Below are positions 51,900-63,008 of a stretch of 64,000 nt of DNA, piece after piece. Origin of the DNA: Aricia agestis. Its lineage: Eukaryota > Arthropoda > Insecta > Lepidoptera > Lycaenidae. Positions within the stretch are counted from its first letter, which is position 1, and every line of letters starts with the position of its first letter. The position numbers and the translations under genes were made by a program. The stretch lies in assembly GCF_905147365.1 (NCBI RefSeq), contig NC_056417.1, positions 10,376,501 to 10,440,500 of the forward strand. The letters run 5' to 3'. The notes under the pieces are model-generated. The model was not told the origin of the DNA, did no database searches, and was given only the letters and a program-made list of their open reading frames with translations.

Positions 51900-53160
51900 C
51901 GTTTTTACCAACCGCATCCTTGCTTTAATACTCGTATTAATTGTCCAATTTTGCCATGTCCAAAAATTTGCCAAGAGTTGTTATGGTGTGGTTGGTGAAA
52001 ACTGGCATTATAAAGATCCATAGTAAATTTTCTAATAGTTCAAGCATTTTCTCTTTAGGAAGCAGTTTGAGATAGAAGTAAGATTTCATAACTATTTTGA
52101 TAACATTACATAACATAAGTATTAAGTAGTATACGTATAATAATAATAATAATATTATTATGTATGTGTTATCTATATATTAATACGTGAGCCAAAACCT
52201 TTGTATCCCTTTTGACGAAAAATGGGGAAAAGTAGGTGAATAAAATTTTGCACAGTTATAGTTTATATGGTGAAGGAGTGCATCAAGCTAATATTATTTT
52301 TAAGTTATGCCTTTATCATACATTTTTTTTAACAAATAAAACATTACACTCACTACAACACACACACTAGGAAAAATGACAGATTTTTGAGTGACAAGCC
52401 TATACATACGAATTATACTCTTTCATTTATGGTTGAAGTCTTTTGACAACAAGGTGACAAATTGAAAATAGATGACAGTTTTTTTTTATTGAAGCGCATA
52501 GACAATGCTTACACGGCCAGTCTGAGATCAGCTGAGTCCCAGAGACAAGAGTCGAAAAAAATATGATGAAGTCAATATTATTTTTTTACAAAATATAGAG
52601 TCCTAATGTCGTTGAAACTAAGGTCGAATTTCGACCTCTCTAGTCATAATAATTGAATACCCTTAAAATTAAACTCCATGTAAGTTCTAACTTATTTTAC
52701 GAAAACATCTGGTGTCCAAAAGACCATAACAATTTTATTCACCCATAACCTCTTTATTGCCGTGGGATATTAAAATGTAAGCCACAGATTATACTAAATT
52801 TTTGCTGAATAAACATGTGACAAAAGTATCCAACTTTAGTTTAGTTTTGTCAATACAGTAGAAATGTAAAGTCAGCTAGCTATTCTGAAAGTTATGTGGC
52901 TAGTTTTTATGTTCTGCCCTTTGCTAAAATAAGTTTCTTGGTGAACTTGACAATCTACAGAGACAGATTTTCCAGAGTTCGCTCCCGTGAAATGTTGGGA
53001 TCCTAAAAATTTAAAATAAAATATATAAGTAAAAAGTATGAAACAAATCAAGTTTCTAGCCGTAACAGCCTAGAAATGATAAATAATATTATATCTTAGC
53101 TTTACTTACTCAATCTAACAAAAGACCTAAATAATGAAATAAAAAATGGCTCCAAACTTT
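51900..53160. other. AT-rich intergenic DNA
   Basis: No coding frame or bounded element recognised; a short (ATA)n run at about 52138-52160. Confidence 0.5.
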
Positions 53161-53167
53161 TTTGCTC

Positions 53168-53313
53168 TATCGTCCGCATTCAGAGACATTTGTTGATAAT
53201 TAACCTTCAATTTAGTGCAGAGATTGACAGATAATTTAAATGTTTGAGTCTTATGTCAGAACTCTTAATTTAATTACAATAATTAAGTAATTAATAATCG
53301 TCTCTGAGTGCGG
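53168..53313. mobile_element. GCACTCAGAGACGA-family MITE (copy 1)
   Basis: GTCCGCATTCAGAGACA at the left and CGTCTCTGAGTGCGGCAG at the right are inverted. The interior is AT-rich and also partly palindromic (TTAATTA). Copy 2 at 54598-54797. Confidence 0.65.
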
Positions 53314-53677
53314 CAGTAAAAAGACGGCCGTAGGCACGTGCAATGTTCGAGAGTTCAACGGTCATATTTTTACGGTGGCTTCATCTGCGTCTGTCAGTAG
53401 TCTTGATGCTTTACATTATATGTATAGGTTCTCATGAACCCGCACAAAATCAATTAAAATTTCATCTTCCTGGCTGGTCCAGTTGACGAAACTTATTTTG
53501 AACAATAATACGTGCAATGTTCTTGAAAATAGCTTCACCGCTATGAAAAAAACGTTCACAGACCATTCGACACCGACATGACGGCCGTCATGCAAATGGC
53601 GGCACCGGCACCGCTTTTTGGCATACCGTTACAGTTTACCGTTCTCTAGGAAACCGCGCCATATTACTTAGTGTCTA

Positions 53678-53866
53678 AACACACTAGGCCGAAAATACGC
53701 GGCCGAAGTTTGGCATGATTATGTCAGCAATGCGCTACGCATACAATATATTAACGCGACGCAATTTCGGCATGGTATGTGTGTGTCATCATTCATCGGT
53801 AATTCAAAATACGTTGCAGGCAAAATCATGCCGAACCTCAGCCGCGTATTTTCGGCCTAGTGTGTT
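53678..53866. mobile_element. 189-bp foldback MITE
   Basis: AACACACTAGGCCGAAAATA and its inverse TATTTTCGGCCTAGTGTGTT mark the ends; the arms extend through CGCGGCCGAAGTTTGGCATG over about 45 bases. Confidence 0.8.
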
Positions 53867-54597
53867 ATGACACTTACAAAGACAACGTTCCAGTGACGTC
53901 ATTCACCGCTGTATTACGGCCTCTACATGACGGCACAGCTTTTGGAGGAAACCAGAGCTGAGCCTAGAGATGGTGCGTTATAGCTTAGTTTGACTATACT
54001 CAATATATCAGGAGAGCTCAATAATTAAATGAAAATTGCTTCAAACTTTTAAACTATGCTCATAATTCCGTGCGCTCTTTCAATAATTTCCACAGCGGTC
54101 AGACGACCTTCACACAAATGTCCATATCCCATGAATATGAGGTCATGCGGGTAGTTTTATAATTGACAATTAACCTCTCACCTTAAACACTAAAATATTA
54201 TGTCCATGTTATGACAGCGTCCTGTCCTCATAATTGTTTTGATGAACAACTTTTTGTCGCTATGAATTTTAATTCTTAATTGTTTAATCGCTTCAATTAT
54301 GTGTGACAGTTGCTCATATCGGCAAAATGGAATTAAACGTGAGATGTTACTGATGCGACTTCATTTTAAAGATAGAGTTTTGAATTGGTATGATCATTTG
54401 TTGGCCTACGATGGTCCAATACGAGCAATTATGGAAATTATGGAAAGCAATCTTGGTTAACCATTATGCCCGACGTGGCTAGCGCATGTTAAGAAACTTA
54501 TCCTCTTTTGAAGGAAGTAAAGTGTCACCACCTAATCCCCGCGACTCGCGATTCTGTGGAATGTCTATGATCACTTATATGAAAGGTAATATACACT

Positions 54598-54797
54598 TAA
54601 TGCCGCACTCAGAGACGAATATTACATGCCTAACTTTACAGTTAAGCAAGTAATATTCATTGGTACCAAATTGGGATGATACCCTATTAATTACTTAAAT
54701 GAAGATTTTGACATAATTAAGCCCTATACATTATTCTTGAAACTCTTCATTTAATTGCACTTAAGTAATCAATATTCGTGTCTGAGTGCTGCAGTTA
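54598..54797. mobile_element. GCACTCAGAGACGA-family MITE (copy 2)
   Basis: AATGCCGCACTCAGAGACGA at the left and TCGTGTCTGAGTGCTGCAGT at the right are inverted. Confidence 0.7.
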
Positions 54798-55310
54798 AGG
54801 TGGGATTTTACCAAACACACATAAAACTTAGTTTTCTAAAACTTAGTTCCCATTGAACGCGTTCATGCTGCGACGTAAATCTCGTTTTGTTTCGATTGGA
54901 TTTCACAAACTTTTTTTGATCGCGATTATTAAATCTAAGTTTACGTGACAGCACGCGATTATTTTACATGTTTTCATCATTTTAAAGCCTTTTCGCGCTA
55001 ATTCAACTGCAAAATAGCAAGAAACAATACATAAACTAACAAACACATGTGTCAAAACTGTCATTTTGACATTTCTTTTGTCTATGTTTTTCGTTCCGCC
55101 ATGACACTACACTGACAGGGCTTGAACGGGTTTTATGACGTTGAACTTCGGATATTGGGCGTTCAGAAGATAAAACTCGGATTTGCTGTGAACGCGTTCA
55201 GTTTATGCTGGTGAAATGCATTTCGATGTTATAATCGCGTTTATACGTTTTGAACCGGTTCAGAGTGCTTTGAACGCGTTCGATTTCTTTGGTGAAATCG
55301 CCCCTAAGTC
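54798..55310. repeat. Degenerate foldback region with GAACGCGTTC motifs
   Basis: GGGATTTTACCAAA at the left (54803) faces TTTGGTGAAATCGCCCC at the right (55300), and the motif GAACGCGTTC, itself a palindrome, recurs at about 54857, 55190 and 55271. Probably an old terminal-inverted-repeat element. Confidence 0.5.
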
Positions 55311-55480
55311 ATAATGAGCTAAGTAGTGTGTACGGTGTCTCGTAGTGTGAAGGACCGGATCGGCGAAGCATTCGTAATCGGCTGCCGGCGCCAGTACGCG
55401 ACCGGGTTATGCAATGCCATGACCACATGTCTCAAGTATGTACTCATAGGACGAGCGCTCACTTCGGACACGAAAGTGTA

Positions 55481-55870
55481 ATGCTGCGTTTCTATACTTG
55501 CCAAGGCTTGACCAGCGTCCACAAGCACAAGCGTATAAAGAGAGTATCTGCCTTGGCTTGCGTGAGCTTATGGACGCTTAGTATCCGATGGAGTAGTGTC
55601 GGTTTTTGGACACAGATTTTGAGGGCACTTGCGACGCGTTCACACGTTGGCGCGCTTAGTGGCCGCTGTGAAAGGTTAAACCAAACGTAACACAAGTTTG
55701 GTTTGGTACTACTTACATATTCTGTGGTTTGGTGTCCATCATGCTTGGATGTACGTATAATACACTGACGCTTGTGGATCAAGCGTGTAAACGACTTCCA
55801 AATGCCAAGTGAGATTTGTGGACGCTTGTGCCTTGTAGACCAAGCCTTGACAAGTATAGAAACGTAGCAT
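55481..55870. mobile_element. 390-bp terminal-inverted-repeat element
   Basis: ATGCTGCGTTTCTATACTTG and CAAGTATAGAAACGTAGCAT are inverted with one change, followed inwards by CAAGGCTTG and CAAGCCTTG and by many copies of a CTTGTGGACGC motif. Non-coding. Confidence 0.7.
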
Positions 55871-56047
55871 AAGGCCTTATTACACCGAGTAAAGTAGCGA
55901 GACATATTATAACATACAGGGTGCTTGGCCGAGTGCGCTGTCTCGCCACTCTACTCGAGCGAGGCGAGCGCTTCGAACTCTTAAAACTTAACATTGCTAT
56001 TCAAAACGTATCTCAAGAATGTCGTGTCTCCATTTGTTGTAATTAAG

Positions 56048-56094
56048 AATCCGCTGAATGTCAAAAATGTCTACAGTTTCGACATTCAGCGGAT
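56048..56094. repeat. Short hairpin
   Basis: ATCCGCTGAATGTC and its inverse separated by about 19 bases. Confidence 0.7.
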
Positions 56095-56343
56095 AATTAC
56101 TAACAGCGTAACAGCAGATATTGAACAGTATTTGATGTCAAAAGCCTGTTGTATTGCTGTCGCAAGATACATAGTCACCCTGACACAGGACGTATTGTGA
56201 TTTGTGATCTCCTCAAAATATCTCATGGCCCGAAATAGGATATATCACTGCAATGTTTTCACGCTACAAGCAGCACCAGCAGAAAACAAACATTTTTGAT
56301 TGACGTTTAACAACGTTTTTGTCCATATTCTGACATATGGAAT

Positions 56344-56712
56344 ACTAGCGACCCGCCCCGGCGTCGCACGGGTATAAATTAAACAGCCACTGAAAAATGA
56401 TTAAAATCCTATGATATTCTATATTAAAATCGATAGCTTATGATCCTTCACGTGGTCTACTCCTTATCTGTGCCAAATAACAAAAAAATTGCTCCAGCAG
56501 TTCGCGAGATAAGCCCTTTCAAATAATTTCCCCGTTTTTTTTCACATTCTCCTATTAGTCTTAGCGTGATAAAATCAAAGATAAATATAGCCTATAGCCT
56601 TCCTCGATAAATGGGTTATCTAACACTGAAAAAATCATCAAAATCTGTTGCGTAGTTTTAAATATTAAAGGGAACAAAGGGACATGAGGGAAAAAAAGCG
56701 ATTTTGTTTTAT
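56344..56712 (-). mobile_element. Helitron-like repeat, GACCCGCCCCGG family (copy 3)
   Basis: CTAGCGACCCGCCCCGGCGT at the left (3' end on the minus strand) to TTTTGTTTTATAATA at the right. It is followed at once by a second Helitron-like family. Confidence 0.65.
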
Positions 56713-56719
56713 AATATTA

Positions 56720-57033
56720 CTAGCTGTCCCGGCAAACGTTTCTTTGCCATATAAAGTATTTCACCCGTATTATTTTATTGAAGTGACTAAATAAGTATGT
56801 GACCAAGGCAACGTCCATTGCTATCCCGTCGCACAATCTATGGTCACCGTCAGTCTCGAGTTGTAATAATTTACTATTTTTTATTCAACAAATGCATTTA
56901 TCGATATAATAAATAGGTACCCAGTAGTCGATTTTCAGACCCACTGAATATGCATATAAAATTTGGTTAAAATGAGTAAAGCCGTTTCGGAGGAGTACGC
57001 GACCTAACATTGTGACACGAGAATTTTATATAT
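56720..57033 (-). mobile_element. Helitron-like repeat, GGACAGCTAG family (copy 2)
   Basis: CTAGCTGTCCCGGCAAACG at the left, then TTGCCATATAAAGTATTTCA, to TGACACGAGAATTTTATATA. The hairpin is shortened (GGCAAA/TTTGCC retained). Confidence 0.65.
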
Positions 57034-57039
57034 TTACCC

Positions 57040-57172
57040 CCTTACTAATAAACGTTGTATAAGCTTTGAACAGTTATACAGTGTTTTGTTCCTGTCACAC
57101 ATTTTTAATTGGATTGAAGAAGACAAAACAGTATATAAATATTCAAAGCTTATACAGCGTTTATTAGTAAGG
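57040..57172. mobile_element. 133-bp foldback MITE
   Basis: CCTTACTAATAAACG, then GTATAAGCTTTGAA, inverted as TTCAAAGCTTATAC and CGTTTATTAGTAAGG. It directly adjoins the Helitron-like copy to its left. Confidence 0.8.
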
Positions 57173-57607
57173 AGTAAGATGTATAGATTGACAGAAACGT
57201 TGTTAAACATGCGTTACGTCATAACGTACGTGCAACATGTCGGGTTTTGGTTGGATTATAATTTACTGTATCATGTGCTAATAACGCCCTCTGCTCCGAT
57301 CTTTGCGTAATATTCCCTATTCGTGCTGGACCCGTCACTGGTTACGTCATTCTGGTTATAAATAAAAAAAATGAATTAATATACTTATTTCCTTTATTTT
57401 AACACTAAAAAATACTACTTATGTAAGTATAATATTATTATCACAATAGAAACTCTAGCTAGTAACTCTAGGTACTCTAAGTTGTACAAAATTATATTTC
57501 ATACCTAATTACGAAAATAGTTTACAGTTCAAAATATATTTAAATAGTACACTGTATTTCCTTAAATTTTATATTTTACATGTTTAATAATTAATATATT
57601 ATATTTT

Positions 57608-57774
57608 GTACTATCGTCTATCAGAAAAGTTGATTCCTAGGCAGATGGGGGACCTACGTAGTTTGGTCGCGTTACATCAAACCCAGCCGACAGATCACAA
57701 TTAACATTAAATTGAGATGATCCGACCAAATGACGTGGGTCTGTCAACTGCCTTATATTTCCTCTATTTGGTAC
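57608..57774. mobile_element. GTACYATCAGAG-family MITE
   Basis: GTACTATCGTCTATCAGAAA left, CCTCTATTTGGTAC right; interior GGGGGACCTACGTAG and TGACGTGGGTCTGTCAAC paired. Confidence 0.7.
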
Positions 57775-58052
57775 TTTTAACAAAAAAAAGTATGCGTTCT
57801 TATATCTTCAATGTTGCTATTGTTTTTATCGAGGCACTTTATTATTTCCAAACAAAAAAACAATTCGAAATAAAAATAAATTAACCTAGAAAAATATTAT
57901 AATATTATTGGTAACTGGGTAAGTATTTAGTAACTTGCTTTTGAATACAATTTTTGTACTCCTAATTCTTTCGAGTTGAGGTAAAGTAGGCCATAATAAT
58001 AACATATTAGACGACCTTACTTTTGTGGCATAGGTCTTGGTGACCAATTCAG

Positions 58053-58186
58053 GTACCATGAGAGAAATTTATTCATATCTATTAGGCAGATGCTACGTTA
58101 TTTGGTCGGCTTATGTCAAAACAAAGTTAACCGCTGTCGGCTCGGCTTAACATAGCCCGACTAAATAACGTATATTTTCCTGATAA
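58053..58186. mobile_element. GTACYATCAGAG-family MITE, degraded
   Basis: GGTACCATGAGAGAAATTTA, then GCTACGTTATTTGGTCGG inverted as CCGACTAAATAACGTA. The right terminus is unclear. Confidence 0.5.
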
Positions 58187-58699
58187 CACAATATAATGAT
58201 TATTATCAATGTTATTGATTTTTCTCATAATACGGAATCTCGATCATTGATCTAAATAACGAACTATAATATAATTCAATTAAAATTTTGCTCTTAATAA
58301 ATTGAAGACGTTAGTGGAAGAAACAGGTAAGTAACAAGATTAAAAATGCCGTTTAAATGGAGGCATTGAAAAAAACTTGAGAGGTGTCAAGGGACACCCG
58401 AATGGAATGAAGTTATTTCTTATGTTCAAAAAACCTGTATACGTAATATACACTCAAAAAGTTATAAAAAAACGCCATCTATTGACGCCCAGGAATACTA
58501 AAAATGCGTCGGTTTATTCTCAAAAAACGCAATCTAGTTGACGCACAGGAATAGTATCAGCGCCCTCTGCCCCTACCATGCAGGTATAATAAATATCGTT
58601 CTGTCTAGCCTATCTAGCTTTACGCCGAACGCGCGATAAGGAACTTCGTTCCAAAAATGTGGATTTTATGTATAGACAGATGATTGAGTAGGTAAGTAA

Positions 58700-58750
58700 T
58701 CCGTGTAACTTTAAATAAACCTTGTAAAGGTTTATTTAAAGTTACACGGA
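58700..58750 (-). terminator. Hairpin containing a poly(A) signal, downstream of gene 1
   Basis: 23-base perfect arms (58700-58722, 58728-58750) around TGTAA. On the minus strand the first arm read contains AATAAA, about 255 bases after the gene 1 stop at 58991, so it may be the gene's polyadenylation signal. The other arm carries AATAAA on the plus strand. Confidence 0.5.
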
Positions 58751-58990
58751 AAAAAATGAATAATTGTCCTTAATTATAAAAATATGTTGGTCACCTGGTT
58801 CCCCCACTCACTTCTTTAATTATTAATTATTTGCATTATACGCACCACTTCCAATGGCACAACCAAATTGGCACATTGAATGAAGAGTCTTCTACACTTA
58901 TGACCAGTGGCGGCCCTAGGGTGGCGAACACTCGCAAAGACCAGGGGCCTCGTAATGGGTAAGGCTACTGCTTGTGACACAGCTCCTCTT

Positions 58991-59209
58991 CTATAACGAA
59001 GTACCCTGTGCCTCCTTCTGCTTGTTCTTCTCTTTATCTACCTCCGCCATTTTGAGGGGACCATGGGACCAGTCTGCTGGGTACCCGTACTGTCGGACAT
59101 CGTCCCACCACTGTTGTTTACCGTCTGCCCATATGCAGTAGATGACGTTGGTGCCGACCAGCACCGCGAAGCACACCCAAAATGCCAGCCTCCATTGCAC
59201 GAGGGTTGA
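58991..59209 (-). CDS. Gene 1 exon 9 (last)
   Basis: 73 codons including stop TAG. Acceptor TTTTCAG. Contains QQWWDDVRQYGYP as in gene 2, then a Lys/Glu-rich tail. Confidence 0.92.
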   Translation of the reverse strand, partial: STLVQWRLAFWVCFAVLVGTNVIYCIWADGKQQWWDDVRQYGYPADWSHGPLKMAEVDKEKNKQKEAQGTSL

Positions 59210-62200
59210 CTGAAAAGGAAATGCTTATTAGGATATCTGTTCTCGCATTGAGTTTAATGTCATTTCACACCAAAAGGAGACCAGATCCCCTAGCCAAGAC
59301 TTCTTCTTCATACTTATAGAATCGCCCATCAAAATGGAATTGATATTATCACACGAGTCGAACGTCAACGGCATTTGCATACAATTTTATCGGCGATTAT
59401 ACAAAGAAGCGATAAAGAAAACGTCTTGGCTAAAGGGCCAGTAGAGCAGCAAAGGCTATATGATACGTCCAATCAAAACATTATGTTTTTTTTTTTATGA
59501 AATAAGGGAGCAAACGAGCAAACGGGTCACCTGATGGAAAGCAACTTCCGTCGCCCATGGACACTCGCAGCATCAGAAGAGTTGCAAGTGCGTTGCCGGC
59601 CTTTTAAGAGGGAATAGGGTAATAGGGGAGGGTAGGGAAGGGAAGGGAATAGTTGAGGGTAGGGAAGGGAATAGGGTAGGGGTAAGGGGATTGGGCCTCC
59701 GGTAAACTCACTCACTCGGCGAAACACAGCGCAAGCGCTGTTTCACGCCGGTTTTCTGTGAGAACGTGGTATTTATCCGATCGAGCCGGCCCATTCGTGC
59801 CGAAGCATGGCTCTCCCACGTACAAATGTCCTGTCAACACTCTATAATCGTACGTAAAAATGTATGTATAAACAGCTTATTGCATCGCATGCAACAAAAT
59901 AAACTTATTATATCGCATGAATAGGATCTGGGTAATGGCTATGTTTGTATTTCATTACGTTGGAAACTCTTCAATACGGCCGTTTCGCCATTATACACAC
60001 CATTATTTATACGCTTATCGAGGAATCGGATTTCTATGATCAGGCACTACTATATTGGCTAAAAGTCAAAAAACCTGATTGAATAAAAAAAAGTTTTTTG
60101 TCCTTCTAAACCTATACAGTATTTAAAAAAATAAGTGATAATACTTTAGGGTGTGTTCATGTTCCTTGTAGAGAGTTCACTGTGAAACTTTGTGTTTACT
60201 TTTGTATGGGCAAAAGCCTCAGCGCCACGAGTTTCCCCATACAAAAGTAAAAAAAAATCGGTCTTTCCGCGCTGCTACTTTCATAGTTAACTCTCTACAA
60301 GGAACACGTACACACCCTAAAGTATTATGACTTATTTTGTTACACCCTGTATAATATTATTATTTATTAGTTATTTGTTATTAACTTTAGTTGAAAAATA
60401 AATAGTCAATAGAAATCACATTTCAGATATAATGTGATTGGATCATCATTGATACTGAAGTCGATGTTCATCCAATATTTCATGCGGGTAACAGGAAATT
60501 TTATCCGAACTGATATAAGCCATCAGGAATTGAGTTTTCCGAATATTATAATATTTACTCCAGCACTAAAAGTGATATAACAACTTGGCGATTATATAAT
60601 TTGAATAAGAATATTAATTTTCTACGTGGGAGAGCCATTTTTCGGCACGAATGGGCCGGCTCGACCGGAGAAATACCACGTTCTCACAGAAAACCGGCGT
60701 GAAACAGCGCTTGCGCTGTGTTTCGCCGAGTGAGTGAGTTTACCGGAGGCCCAATCCCCTACCCTATTCCCTTCCCTACTCTCCCCTATTCCCTTCCCTT
60801 CCCATCCCTACCCTCCCCTATTACCCTATTCCCCCTTAAAAGGCCGGCATCGCACCTGCAGCTCTGCTGATGCTGCGAGTGTCCACGGGCGACGGAAGTT
60901 GCTTTCCATCAGGTAACCCGTTTGCTCGTTTGCCCCCTTATTTCATTAAAAAAAAATCTGACAATCATTTTAGTGGTAAAAATTTACTTAGGTATCACAC
61001 AAAATTCATGACAGTGTAAGTATAATTCGAGTTAAAAATTAGGGAAATTAACTTCAATTTAAGCCTTATTGTTATTTGAACTTATAGTATCTATAGGTTA
61101 AATTTAACCTTAGGTTTAATATCTCTTACATTTATATAAAGATAGAGAGAATTATTAACGTGTTAAGCCATTGTTAACTTTAAACTAGCGGGGCTAAAAT
61201 GGTCACATTTAGCAATTCCATATTCCTCTCAATCAATTCAGAGTGACCATTTAGCGATTTAAAAAAATGAATCATATATGATTCATATAACGATTCTCCA
61301 AAGCGACCATTTTAGCCCCGCAGATCTGCGTAAGCTAAGCTCTATTATAATATTATTGTTCGACGTCTATTCAGGATGTAACCAAACAAAGTGATCATTC
61401 TTGGTATGTATGGGGGACTCATACACACCCTAAGTATAAACTACTAATAGCGCTGAAAGAGTAACTTTTTTTAAGACTTTTATATGGGAAATTCCATGAA
61501 ACTCAGATGCTTGCGCATACAAATCACAAAAAAGCGCTGCTACTTTCACAGTGAACTCTATTATACAACGGACACATAAACAGTAAACACCCTAATGTAT
61601 TATCACTTAAGTTTCTAACACCCTGAATATAATCTTAGTATCACCCGTATACGAAGTTATCAAGCTCTGGCGACATCATAACCCATTATCGGCTTAAGAA
61701 TCTATCTCGAAATTTCTTAGAACCAACTCGATAACTTGATAAGACCTCATCTTATTGTCAAGCTAAAAGCTTTATGAACTAGCGGTTGACATTGTTTTCC
61801 TTACTTTTCCTAACCATTGATAATATTATGTTGCTAACTTCATTTCGCCCAAATTTGATTTCTGGGACCAACAGATAAACAGGCACTCGCATTTCTAATA
61901 TTATAATTATGTTTTAATTACTAAAATGATGAGAAAATTATGTAAAAACAACAATTTTTCAATTTGTATTTAAATAACAAATCGAATATAAAAATACTAA
62001 ATTCTAAAAGTAAAGCTTACTTAATAACAATATTCTGTTCCTTATCCCAAAAAGGAGCTTGAATTTTTTTCTTTAAAATGTTTAATTGTTTACTAAGACA
62101 AGAAACACAAATTGCTCTTGAGTATAACAAAGTTTAAACTTGGAAATTGCCAAGGAAACTTTACAATAGTATTTTATTCCTGAGCGGATCTTATGAAACT

Positions 62201-63008
62201 TTTAACGAAGATCGTAGTTGTAAAACTAATACGTAAAATACTTCAGTTATTTGTTAAAATTTCTAATCAGTAATCTTATTTAATTTCTAAAATACATCTT
62301 AAAGTTAAAGAAATCGTTCGTATACGAATTTTTGATTTGGTCACGAGTTTAAAACAATTTACCCGTTACAAAAAAGTATACGACCCCGCTGAAGTTTTCC
62401 CTTCAAAAACATACCATAATATAATATTATTATCTTTAGACGAAAAATAATTATTGTTATATATACTTACGTCTGGTGTTAGAAGTCCAATCAAATACGG
62501 TGTGATGATGCCAGAAATGGTAGAAGTACCATTGATCATGGCGGTGAGGGAGCCAGCGTAGTTGGGAGCTAGATCTAGCGCGTTCACCTGGAAATATACA
62601 AAATATTATTATAGATCTGCAAGGATACACAAACACAAAGGACACACAAACACATAATTACAGAACTATAAAGATGTCTTATCGCGTCCATCACATTATC
62701 ATGGGGCCGTGAATGCGTATTACGTAGTGTAAGTTTCATCTCAGCCCATTCTAACCATAATATCCGAAAGGCGATAAAAATAAAAGCAGTCCACGTGAAC
62801 AAATAAAACCTACATCTCATAGCGAATATTTAGCTGGTTATCATAAAAATAAAATGCATTTAAAGATATTAATTAATAATTATTACCTTCATGCCACTGT
62901 AGAAACCTCCCATGAGCGCCATAGAGGCGACAAAATACGCCACCGCAGCGAAACGGTCGCAGCCGGCGTATGACGCTAGTATAATGCATATAGCTGGTCC
63001 CGTAGCAG
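58991..63008 (-). CDS. SLC17-like MFS transporter, gene 1 (last three exons)
   Basis: Exons 63008-62887, 62587-62471 and 59209-58991 match gene 2 exons 7, 8 and 9 in phase, and exons 7 and 8 in exact length. They encode ATGPAICIILASYAGCDRF, GGFYSGMK, VNALDLAPNYAGSLTAMIN, GIITPYLIGLLTPD and the last helix RLAFWVCFAVLVGTNVIY followed by a charged tail ending QGTSL. The frame is intact. The first six exons lie beyond the right edge. The tail differs from gene 2 after GYP, which is where tandem copies are most free to diverge. Confidence 0.9.
59297..59440. mobile_element. Foldback MITE (copy 2, relative of 36912-37090)
   Basis: AGCCAAGAC and GTCTTGGCT at the ends, with TAGAATCGCCCATCAAAATG and GAGTCGAACGTCAACG shared with the other copy. 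Confidence 0.7.
59486..59822 (-). repeat. SINE-like CCCTA-rich repeat (copy 4)
   Basis: T-rich tail at the left, then TCACCTGATGGAAAGC, the inverted CCCTA tract and TTTCACGCCGGTTTTC, ending CATGGCTCTCCCACGTA at the right. Sense orientation relative to gene 1. Confidence 0.8.
60125..60350. mobile_element. CCCTAAAGTATTATCACTT-family foldback element
   Basis: GTGATAATACTTTAGGGTGT and TTCCTTGTAGAGAGTTCACT at the left are inverted at the right (TTAACTCTCTACAAGGAAC, ACACCCTAAAGTATTATGAC). About 225 bases. The interior has CAAAAGTAAAAAA. Confidence 0.75.
60622..60957 (+). repeat. SINE-like CCCTA-rich repeat (copy 5)
   Basis: A complete plus-strand copy from TACGTGGGAGAGCC to CCCCCTTATTTCATT and an A run. 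Antisense to gene 1 and inverted relative to copy 4, 0.8 kb away. Confidence 0.8.
61188..61321. mobile_element. GGGGCTAAAATG-family MITE (copy 3)
   Basis: GCGGGGCTAAAATGG and CCATTTTAGCCCCGC at the ends; ATGAATCATATATGATTCAT palindrome inside. 134 bases, shorter than the other two copies. Confidence 0.8.
61425..61630. mobile_element. CCCTAAAGTATTATCACTT-family foldback element, diverged
   Basis: ACACCCTAAGTATAAAC left; CACCCTAATGTATTATCACT and CTAACACCCTGAAT right; CGCTGAAAGAGTAAC and GCTACTTTCACAGTG inside. Confidence 0.6.
62471..62587 (-). CDS. Gene 1 exon 8
   Basis: 39 codons, VNALDLAPNYAGSLTAMIN and GIITPYLIGLLTPD. Donor GTAAGT. Confidence 0.92.
62887..63008 (-). CDS. Gene 1 exon 7
   Basis: 122 bases; completes a split Ala codon, so exon 6 must end in phase 1 as in gene 2. 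Encodes ATGPAICIILASYAGCDRF and MALMGGFYSGMK. Acceptor CATTACAG, donor GTAATA. Confidence 0.92.

Larger units (their letters stand above)
59210..62470. other. Gene 1 intron 8
   Basis: It contains a short foldback MITE (59297-59440), two oppositely oriented SINE-like repeats (59486-59822 and 60622-60957), two CCCTAAAGTATTATCACTT-family elements (60125-60350 and 61425-61630) and a GGGGCTAAAATG MITE (61188-61321). The rest is AT-rich. Confidence 0.75.

Noticed and set aside
55319..55994. Several overlapping 60-137-codon frames on both strands
   Set aside because: They fall in a terminal-inverted-repeat element with internal CTTGTGGACGC repeats; no protein motif was recognised.
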